A stretch of 64,000 nucleotides of DNA from Bradyrhizobium cytisi. Lineage in GTDB: Bacteria; Pseudomonadota; Alphaproteobacteria; Rhizobiales; Xanthobacteraceae. The translations under genes were made by a program, and so were the position numbers. The stretch covers positions 186,001-250,000 of the forward strand of contig NZ_VSSR01000013.1 of assembly GCF_008123515.1 (NCBI RefSeq). The letters run 5' to 3'. Shown here one piece after another: positions 57,351 to 64,000 of this stretch (the stretch's first letter is position 1; the number at the start of each line of letters is the position of its first letter). Below the pieces are notes generated by a model that was not told the origin of the DNA, searched no databases, and saw only the letters and a program-made list of their open reading frames with translations.

Positions 57351-59828
57351 TCACCGCGCCACCGACAGCTTCTCCGTGATCGCCTTGCGCAAGATGCGCG
57401 ACAGCGACTCCACCGAATATGGCTTCTGGATCAATTCAAATCCGCGATGGGCGTTTTCGGCGAGCACGTTGCTGTAGCCGCTGGTCAGCACGACGGGCAG
57501 GCCCGGATAGCGCTCGCGGATGATGCCGGCGAGCTCGACGCCGTTCATGCCGGGCATGATGACGTCGGAGAACACCAGATCGACCGCGAACTCGTTCTCA
57601 CCGAGGATGACGAGTGCGGCATTGGCGTTGGCGACGCGGCGGGTGACGTAGCCGAGGTCTTCCAAAAGTTCGGTCGAGAACTGGCCGACATCGTCATTGT
57701 CCTCTACCACGAGCACGCGGTAGCCGCGCCCGGTGGTCGCGCTCTCGCTGGTGAGCGATGCGGATTCCTTCCCGGCGGCCGGGCTCTCCGCCTGTGGCAG
57801 GTAGATCGTGAAGGTCGCGCCCTTACCAGGCGTGCTCGTCACCGCGACGTCGCCCTCGGACTGCTTTGCGAAGCCGAACGCCTGGCTGAGGCCAAGGCCG
57901 GTGCCTTTGCCGACCTCCTTGGTGGTGAAGAACGGCTCGAAGATGGCGTCGATGTTTCCGGGCGCGATGCCGCTGCCGGTATCGGCCACCGAGATTGCGA
58001 CGTAATCGCCGCCGCGCGCCGATTGCGTGCGCAGGCTCGGAATGCCCTGGACTTTGCGGACGGCGATGGTGAGGAGGCCTTCGCCGTCCATGGCGTCGCG
58101 GGCGTTGATGGCGAGGTTGATCAGCGCAGTCTCGAACTGGGCGATGTCGGCGACGGTAAAACAGTCGGCATCGTCGATCTCGACAGCGATCTCGATGCGG
58201 CCGCCGACCAGCGGCCGGACCAGCTGCGCCACGCCCTCGACCTGGCTGCCGACATTGAAGATCTGCGGTTTCAGCGGTTGCCGCCGCGCGAACGCCAGGA
58301 GCTGCGCGGTCAGTTTTGAAGCGCGCTCGACGGTCTCGGAGATCGCATCGACATAGCGGCGGCGGCGCTCCTCCGGCAGCTCGCGCCGGCGCAGGAAGTC
58401 GGTCGCAGAGCGGATGATGGTGAGGAGGTTGTTGAAGTCGTGCGCGACGCCGCCGGTGAGCTGGCCGATCGCCTCCATTTTCTGCGACTGCCGCAGCGCC
58501 TCCTCGCCGCGGCGGCGCTCGGTAATGTCGACGGCCTCTGGCACCGCGCCGGTGATGTTGCCGTGGCGGTCGAGCACCGGGCGCATGCCGAACTCGAAAT
58601 CGCGCTCGCCGATGGGAAGGCGCAACCGCATCTCCATCCGCACCGCTTCGCCTTTCAGCACGGTATCGAAGGCCTCGCGCACGGCGGTGCTCATGCCCTC
58701 GGTTGTGCTGAACCAGGGCGTATCCCAGAACGGCTTTCCGATCACGTCCGACGCGTTCGCCGTGATGCCGTCGAGCGCGGTCTTGTTGGCGTAGAGCAAT
58801 TCACCCCTAAGGTTGACCAGCCCCTGGTACTGGTTGCTGGTGCCCAAAATCGCGCGCAGCCGCGCCTCGTTGGATTCGAGCTCGGCGGTGCGCTCGACGA
58901 TGCGCTCTTCCAAGGTCTCGTTGAGTTGCCGCAGCTCGATCTCGGCCCGCTTGGCGACGGTGATGTCGTGGGCAACGCCGATGAAGCCGATATGCTTGCC
59001 GGTTGGATCCCAGCGCGGCTGCGATTCCGAGCGCAGCCAGCGCCATTCGCCGGAGGCATCCTTGTAGCGCGCCTCCAGCACGAACGGCTTGAGCGAAGCT
59101 TCGCCCTGAACCGATTGCTGCAAGACATGCGGCAGGTCGTCTGGATGCAGCACCTTGCGCCAGTCGAATGCGATCGCCTGGTCGTAGGGCAGGCCGACGA
59201 AATCGACATAGGCCTGGTTGACGAAGGAGCGCGTGCGGTCGAGCTTTGTGACCCAGATCGGCACCGGCGCGCTGTCGGCGATCAGCCGAAAGCGCTCCTC
59301 GCTCTCGCGCAAGGTCTCGCGCACCAGCATCTGGTCGGTGGCGTCGATATGGGCACCGACGAGGCGGATCGCGCGGCCGTCGCCGTCACGCTCGATCTTG
59401 GCGACGACGCGGATCCAGCGGGTTTCGCCATCGCTCGGGCGGATGATGCGGTATTCGGCGGTGTAGTCCTCACTGGTCCCGGACAGCGCCTCGAAGAAAT
59501 GATTGACGGTCGCGTCGCGGTCATCGGGATGGATGCGGCTGACCCAGTCTTCATGGGTCTCGTCGACGGCCTCGGGCGGCAGCCCGTGGATCATCAGATA
59601 TTCCGGCGAGCGGCGGTTCTTGAAGCCTTCGCGGAAGTCGACCTCGAGCCCGCCGACCTTGCCGATGCGCTGGATGCGCGCGAGCTCGGCCTCGCGCTCC
59701 TGGAGCGCGCGATAGGCTTCATCGCGCTCGCGCGCAATGTCTTCGAGGTGCTGGCGCAGCCTTTCGGCGGCAATGGTCTCGGGCAAAGGATCGTTCAAGG
59801 CGTCGGCCGTTGTGATGCGGGAGCGCAC
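57351..59828 (-). CDS. hybrid sensor histidine kinase with PAS domains and receiver
   Basis: An 825-residue soluble kinase (no membrane helix). An N-terminal coiled coil (HLEDIARERDEAYRALQERE) is followed by PAS domains at about residues 50-175, 180-305 and 330-440, with a short coiled coil (LRQLNETLEERIVERTAELE) in between. HisKA has phospho-acceptor His463 in GGVAHDFNNLLT; HATPase_c has INLAINARDAM, DTGSGI and GTGLGLSQ. A C-terminal receiver (about 700-820) carries Asp755 in VFSDVIMPGMNG. The start is GTG at 59828. The output partner is not encoded nearby. Confidence 0.92.
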   Translation of the reverse strand: MRSRITTADALNDPLPETIAAERLRQHLEDIARERDEAYRALQEREAELARIQRIGKVGGLEVDFREGFKNRRSPEYLMIHGLPPEAVDETHEDWVSRIHPDDRDATVNHFFEALSGTSEDYTAEYRIIRPSDGETRWIRVVAKIERDGDGRAIRLVGAHIDATDQMLVRETLRESEERFRLIADSAPVPIWVTKLDRTRSFVNQAYVDFVGLPYDQAIAFDWRKVLHPDDLPHVLQQSVQGEASLKPFVLEARYKDASGEWRWLRSESQPRWDPTGKHIGFIGVAHDITVAKRAEIELRQLNETLEERIVERTAELESNEARLRAILGTSNQYQGLVNLRGELLYANKTALDGITANASDVIGKPFWDTPWFSTTEGMSTAVREAFDTVLKGEAVRMEMRLRLPIGERDFEFGMRPVLDRHGNITGAVPEAVDITERRRGEEALRQSQKMEAIGQLTGGVAHDFNNLLTIIRSATDFLRRRELPEERRRRYVDAISETVERASKLTAQLLAFARRQPLKPQIFNVGSQVEGVAQLVRPLVGGRIEIAVEIDDADCFTVADIAQFETALINLAINARDAMDGEGLLTIAVRKVQGIPSLRTQSARGGDYVAISVADTGSGIAPGNIDAIFEPFFTTKEVGKGTGLGLSQAFGFAKQSEGDVAVTSTPGKGATFTIYLPQAESPAAGKESASLTSESATTGRGYRVLVVEDNDDVGQFSTELLEDLGYVTRRVANANAALVILGENEFAVDLVFSDVIMPGMNGVELAGIIRERYPGLPVVLTSGYSNVLAENAHRGFELIQKPYSVESLSRILRKAITEKLSVAR

Positions 59829-60030
59829 GTGCCGAGCCGATATTCACACAGACAAAGCGTGATAGCCATTGCTCAAAAGGGAATAGACAAGGAAACGCCC
59901 TCGCCGAACGGCATGTGGCGGGTATGAGCGAACGCGGGGTCTGGCTATTTGTTCCAAACATTGGAACGATGGGCCGTCGATAGGCCTGTCCGCGAGGCGC
60001 TTCAACTCCCCTATCCGAAGAGGCTAAATC

Positions 60031-61113
60031 TTGAAGCTCTTTGTCTGCCAGGCCTGCGGCAACGTTCTCTATTTCGAGAACCGCGCCTGCGAACGTTGCG
60101 GCCACAAGGTCGCCTTTCTGCCGGAGAAGGAGACGATGTCGGCGATCGAGCCTGACGAGGAGGCTGGAGGCGGGACCTGGACCACGCTCGCCGACAGGGG
60201 CAAGGGGCGGATGCTGTGCCGCAATGCCGAGTATGATGCCTGCAACTGGCTGACGGATGTTAGCGATACCACCGGCTATTGCCGCGCCTGTCGCCATAAC
60301 GGCATCGTGCCTGATCTCTCCGACCCCGCGCAGCTGGCGGGCTGGCGAGAGCTGGAGGTGGCGAAGCACCGGTTGTTCTATTCGCTGATCCGCTGGAAGC
60401 TGCCGCTTCAGACCCGGCAGGACAATCCCGAGCACGGGCTGATCTTCAATTTCCTCGCCGACGATCCCAACAGCGGCCAGAGAATCCTGACCGGCCATGA
60501 CAACGGCCTGATCACGATCGCGCTGACTGAGACCGATGGCATCGAGCGCGAGCGGCGCAGGCTGGAGATGGGCGAGCCGTACCGGACGCTGCTCGGGCAT
60601 TTCCGCCACGAGGTCGGGCACTATTTCTGGGATGTACTGGTGCGCGATGGCGGGAAACTGGAGGAATGCCGCTCCGTGTTCGGCGACGATTCCGCCGATT
60701 ACGGTGAAGCCCTGCAGCGTCACTATGTCGAACGCGCGCCGCCGGACTGGCAGCAGGGCTACGTGTCGGCCTATGCGACGATGCACCCTTGGGAAGATTT
60801 CGCGGAGACCTGGGCGCATTACCTCCACATCGTCGACACCCTGGAGATGGCTAGAGAGTTCGGCATGGAGGTGCGCCCCAAGGTCGATCGCGACGGGGAG
60901 TTGTCGACGCGGATCCGGTTCAACCCTTACGAGGCGAAAGGCGTCGAGGCGATCGTCGACGCATGGCTGCCCTTCACCTTCGCCATGAACAGCGTGAACC
61001 GCGCCATGGGCCTGCGCGACCTCTATCCCTTCATCCTGTCATCGGCCGTGGTCGCCAAGCTGGGCTTCATCCACAGCCTGGTCCGGGACGTGGCCAAGGC
61101 CGGGAAGCCGTAG
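60031..61113 (+). CDS. zinc-ribbon putative metallopeptidase (DUF2248 type)
   Basis: A 360-residue protein. The N-terminus has a zinc ribbon (CQACGNVLYFENRACERCG) and a second Cys set (CRNAEYDAC, CRAC near residue 90). The catalytic motif HEVGHYF (HExxH) lies near residue 193, with a downstream candidate third ligand in WEDFAETWAHYLH near residue 255. The start is TTG at 60031 with AGAGG 5-7 bases before it. The family is conserved in alphaproteobacteria but its substrate is unknown. It faces the same way as pccA, 175 bases upstream. Confidence 0.87.
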   Translation: MKLFVCQACGNVLYFENRACERCGHKVAFLPEKETMSAIEPDEEAGGGTWTTLADRGKGRMLCRNAEYDACNWLTDVSDTTGYCRACRHNGIVPDLSDPAQLAGWRELEVAKHRLFYSLIRWKLPLQTRQDNPEHGLIFNFLADDPNSGQRILTGHDNGLITIALTETDGIERERRRLEMGEPYRTLLGHFRHEVGHYFWDVLVRDGGKLEECRSVFGDDSADYGEALQRHYVERAPPDWQQGYVSAYATMHPWEDFAETWAHYLHIVDTLEMAREFGMEVRPKVDRDGELSTRIRFNPYEAKGVEAIVDAWLPFTFAMNSVNRAMGLRDLYPFILSSAVVAKLGFIHSLVRDVAKAGKP

Positions 61114-61287
61114 GTCATCCGAGGGCTTGGCGAGGCCCGTTCGGTCTTGCGCCGGTACGCCAGCGGGGCCGGATTTAGACCGTTGCCTCCGGCCAGTTTT
61201 GATGTACCACGGGAGCCACACGGCCCGTCCTATAGGCCCCAAACGGTCAGGGAAGGGTCCCGCCCCAGGTCGAGACTCAAGAAAAGC

Positions 61288-63303
61288 ATGTTCAAACGCA
61301 TTCTGATCGCCAACCGCGGCGAAATCGCCTGCCGGGTCATCAAGACCGCGCGCAAGATGGGAATTCAGACGGTCGCGGTCTATTCCGAGGCCGACCGCGA
61401 CGCTCTCCATGTCGAGATGGCCGATGAGGCCGTGCTGATCGGCCCGCCGGCCGCGGCCGAGAGCTATCTGGTGATTGAGAAGATCGTGGAGGCCTGCCGC
61501 AAGACCGGCGCCGAGGCCGTTCATCCCGGTTACGGCTTCCTGTCCGAGCGCGAGGCATTTCCGCGCGCGCTGGAAGCCGCCGGCATCGTCTTCATCGGCC
61601 CGAACCCGGGCGCGATCGCCGCGATGGGCGACAAGATCGAATCCAAGAAGGCGGCCGCGAAAGCCAAGGTTTCGACCGTGCCGGGCCATCTCGGCGTCAT
61701 TGAGGACGGCAAGCACGCGGTCACGATCGCCGACGAGATCGGCTATCCCGTGATGATCAAGGCCTCCGCAGGCGGTGGCGGCAAGGGCATGCGCATCGCG
61801 CATTCGAAGGCCGAAGTCGCGGAAGGTTTCAATCTCGCCAAGGCCGAGGCCAAGGCTTCGTTCGGCGACGACCGCGTCTTCGTCGAAAAGTTCATCGTCG
61901 ATCCCCGCCACATCGAGATCCAGGTGCTGGGCGACAAGCACGGCAACGTCATCCATCTTGGCGAGCGCGAATGCTCGATCCAGCGCCGCAACCAGAAGGT
62001 GATCGAGGAGGCGCCGTCGCCGCTGCTCGACGAAGCCACCCGCCGCAAGATGGGCGAGCAGGCGGTCGCGCTGGCCAAGGCCGTGAACTACGATTCCGCC
62101 GGCACTGTCGAGTTCGTCGCAGGGCAGGACAAGAGCTTCTACTTCCTCGAGATGAACACGCGTCTCCAGGTCGAGCATCCCGTCACCGAGCTCGTCACCG
62201 GCGTCGACCTCGTCGAGCAGATGATCCGTGTTGCCGCCGGCGAGAAGCTCGCGCTCGCGCAGAAGGACGTCACGCTCACCGGCTGGGCCGTGGAAACGCG
62301 CCTCTACGCCGAAGACCCGTTCCGCAACTTCCTGCCCTCGATCGGGCGGCTGGTGAAGTATCGCCCGCCGGCGGAAGTGAGCAAGGACGGCATCACCGTG
62401 CGCAACGACACCGGCGTGCAAGAGGGCGGCGAGATCTCGATCCATTACGATCCGATGATCGCAAAGCTCGTCACGCACGCGCCGTCACGCGCGGCCGCGA
62501 TCGAGGCGCAGGCGACCGCGCTGGATTCGTTCTATGTCGAGGGTATCCGCCACAACATCCCGTTCCTGTCGGCGCTGATGCATCATCCGCGCTGGCGTGA
62601 GGGCAATCTGTCGACCGGCTTCATCGCCGAGGAATTCCCGAAGGGCTTTGCGGTGCGCGTGCCCGAAGGTGAGGTCGCGCGACGGATCGCCGCGGTCGGC
62701 GCCGCCATCGATCACGTGCTCGGCGAGCGCAAGCGGCAGATCTCCGGCCAGCTGGGCGGCCGCATCGTGCAACGCGAGCGCCGCCGCGCGGTCTGGCTCG
62801 ACCGCCAGGAGATTTTGCTCGAGGTTGCCCGCGAGGGCGAGGCGATCGCGGTGCGGTTCGTCGACGCCGAGGGCAAGGCCGGCAATGCGCATCTGCTGCA
62901 GTCCGCATGGAAGCCGGGCGATCCGGTCTGGCAGGGCACCATCGACGGCCACGTGGTCGCAGTGCAGGCGCGCCCGATCGCCAACGGCATCCGCCTCGCG
63001 CATCAGGGCGTCGAGGTGCCGGTCTATGTCTGGACCGAAACGGAAGCCGCCTCGGCGAAGCTGATGCCGGTGACGACGGCCTCCGACACCGGCAAGAAGC
63101 TGCTCTGTCCGATGCCCGGGCTCATCGTCTCGATCGCTGTGACCGAAGGCCAGGAGATCAAGGCCGGCGAGACGCTGGCCGTGGTCGAGGCCATGAAGAT
63201 GCAGAACGTGCTTCGGGCCGAGCAGGACGGCACCGTGAAGAAGATCCACGCCAGCGCCGGCGCGACGCTCGCGGTGGACGCGCTGATCCTGGAGTTTGCG
63301 TAA
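61288..63303 (+). CDS. pccA: propionyl/acetyl-CoA carboxylase alpha subunit (biotin carboxylase plus biotin carrier)
   Basis: A 671-residue protein. Biotin carboxylase occupies residues 1-450: IANRGEIACRVIKTARKMGI, the ATP loop KASAGGGGKGMRIAH, ERECSIQRRNQKVIEEAPSP and EMNTRLQVEHPVTE. The linker and BT domain (about 470-590) follow, then the biotinyl domain with Lys637 in VVEAMKMQNVLR. It carboxylates biotin for PccB, the propionyl-CoA carboxyltransferase. ATG 61288 was chosen because MFKRILIANRGEI is the standard N-terminus. Confidence 0.95.
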   Translation: MFKRILIANRGEIACRVIKTARKMGIQTVAVYSEADRDALHVEMADEAVLIGPPAAAESYLVIEKIVEACRKTGAEAVHPGYGFLSEREAFPRALEAAGIVFIGPNPGAIAAMGDKIESKKAAAKAKVSTVPGHLGVIEDGKHAVTIADEIGYPVMIKASAGGGGKGMRIAHSKAEVAEGFNLAKAEAKASFGDDRVFVEKFIVDPRHIEIQVLGDKHGNVIHLGERECSIQRRNQKVIEEAPSPLLDEATRRKMGEQAVALAKAVNYDSAGTVEFVAGQDKSFYFLEMNTRLQVEHPVTELVTGVDLVEQMIRVAAGEKLALAQKDVTLTGWAVETRLYAEDPFRNFLPSIGRLVKYRPPAEVSKDGITVRNDTGVQEGGEISIHYDPMIAKLVTHAPSRAAAIEAQATALDSFYVEGIRHNIPFLSALMHHPRWREGNLSTGFIAEEFPKGFAVRVPEGEVARRIAAVGAAIDHVLGERKRQISGQLGGRIVQRERRRAVWLDRQEILLEVAREGEAIAVRFVDAEGKAGNAHLLQSAWKPGDPVWQGTIDGHVVAVQARPIANGIRLAHQGVEVPVYVWTETEAASAKLMPVTTASDTGKKLLCPMPGLIVSIAVTEGQEIKAGETLAVVEAMKMQNVLRAEQDGTVKKIHASAGATLAVDALILEFA

Positions 63304-63341
63304 AGGTGTGAGTTGGGACGGGTGATCGTCCCATAAGCACC

Positions 63342-63423
63342 CGTCATTGCGAGCGCAGCGAAGCAATCCAGACTGGTGCCTGCGGAAAGATTCTGGATTG
63401 CTTCGCTTCGCTCGCAATGACGG
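63342..63423. repeat. long inverted-repeat element, family C, copy 4
   Basis: Arms CGTCATTGCGAGCGCAGCGA (with AGCAATCCAGA) and CTGGATTGCTTCGCTTCGCT (with CGCAATGACGG). It lies between pccA and the lyase gene and ends 39 bases before the latter's ATG. Confidence 0.9.
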
Positions 63424-63462
63424 AGTATGATGCGGCCTCCGTAACTTGACCGAGACAGCACC

Positions 63463-64000
63463 ATGGCCTTTCGTTCCCGCCGCGAAAAACTGCGATCGAT
63501 CCTGTCGGGCGGGACCTGCATCCATCCCGGCTCAGTCTATGACGCGATCTCGATCCGCATTGCCGAGGATCTCGGCTTCCCGCTCGGCATGTTCGGCGGT
63601 TCGGTGGCCTCGCTCGCCGTGCTCGGCGATCCCGATGTTACGCTGATCACGCTCACCGAGTTGGCCGAGCAGATGCGGCGGATGTCGCGCGCCTCCGCGC
63701 TGCCGGTGCTGGTCGATGCCGATCACGGCTATGGCAATGCGCTCAACGTGCGCCGCACGGTGCAGGAGCTGGAGGCGGCGGGAGCGGCCGGTCTCACCAT
63801 CGAGGACACGCTGCTACCGCCCGCCTTTGGCGAGACGAAGGCGCAGCTGGTCTCGCTGGAGGAGGGCGTCGGCAAGATGAAGGCCGCGCTCGACGGTCGC
63901 AGCGATCCCACGCTGGTCATCATGGGCCGCACCGGTGCGGCCTCGATCAGCTCGATCGACGACGCGATCCGCCGCGCCAAGGCTTATGAAGCCACCGGCG
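63463..64000 (+). CDS. isocitrate lyase/PEP mutase family protein, oxaloacetate decarboxylase type (3' end missing)
   Basis: The frame from ATG 63463 is open to the window end (179 codons). MAFRSRREKLRSILSGGTCI, HPGSVYDAISIRIAEDLGFP and the metal site VDADHGYGNALNVRRTV, then LTIEDTLLP, match the oxaloacetate-decarboxylase-type branch (PRK11320-like) of the family. The gene encodes about 285 residues in relatives. It follows pccA with a family C repeat in between. Confidence 0.85.
   Translation, partial: MAFRSRREKLRSILSGGTCIHPGSVYDAISIRIAEDLGFPLGMFGGSVASLAVLGDPDVTLITLTELAEQMRRMSRASALPVLVDADHGYGNALNVRRTVQELEAAGAAGLTIEDTLLPPAFGETKAQLVSLEEGVGKMKAALDGRSDPTLVIMGRTGAASISSIDDAIRRAKAYEATG

Overview
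The window looks like ordinary chromosome of a Bradyrhizobium-type alphaproteobacterium (Nitrobacteraceae). The evidence is a GC-rich coding bias, protein families typical of that group (DUF4260, GCG_CRPN-type small secreted protein, single-chain indolepyruvate ferredoxin oxidoreductase, Omp25-type porin), and several families of palindromic intergenic repeats that I associate with Bradyrhizobium from memory. No transposase, integrase, phage gene, CRISPR array or toxin-antitoxin pair was found. About 61 protein genes and one tRNA (Arg, anticodon TCG) are supported. The first and last genes run off the window.

Layout. 1-11 kb: a truncated coiled-coil protein, a DUF4260 membrane protein, pccB, a GST, two secreted or periplasmic alpha/beta hydrolases, small secreted proteins, an ArsR-type regulator, and a NIPSNAP / ABM monooxygenase / isocitrate-lyase-family operon. 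11-24.4 kb: a TRIC channel, a triheme cytochrome c, the 1163-residue indolepyruvate ferredoxin oxidoreductase, then a same-strand series: SCP-x-type thiolase, Zn-ribbon OB-fold partner, MaoC hydratase, SDR dehydrogenase, DapA-like aldolase and a NUDT19-like Nudix hydrolase. The series reads as a beta-oxidation cassette of separate multifunctional-enzyme-2 parts plus a CoA-pool enzyme. A repeat element of some family sits in the four main gaps between these genes. 24.5-37 kb: a PAS histidine kinase, many short hypothetical exported proteins, tRNA-Arg, an AraC regulator, a ClpP-fold periplasmic protein, an EamA exporter, a histone-H1-like protein and a 1-Cys peroxiredoxin. 37-44 kb: an ENPP-like phosphodiesterase, about 1 kb without genes that holds a long structured repeat, a GNAT enzyme, an SDR lacking the usual catalytic residues, and an outer-membrane barrel.

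44-57 kb: a beta-lactamase-fold hydrolase diverges from an ArsR-AHSA1 pair across two matching inverted-repeat operators. Next come a membrane protein with repeated TATGACAG boxes upstream, a NarL/UhpB-type two-component pair with a divergent DUF2380-type protein, and a sugar-acid locus. In that locus an enolase-superfamily dehydratase, an idnO-like and an idnD-like dehydrogenase diverge from a GntR regulator and an MFS transporter, with a near-palindromic operator between them. It could convert L-idonate to 2-keto-3-deoxygluconate. 55-64 kb: an ArsB-type permease, a half-size EamA protein, a hybrid PAS histidine kinase, a zinc metallopeptidase, pccA and the start of an oxaloacetate-decarboxylase-type lyase. 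The two propionyl-CoA carboxylase subunits thus lie about 58.5 kb apart on the same strand.

Functional assignments rest on motifs and family memory only; no database search was run. The most unusual items are the long structured repeat at 39.5-40.1 kb, the paired ArsR operators with a probably leaderless transcript, the repeat-filled gaps of the acyl-CoA cluster, and the sugar-acid locus with its operator.
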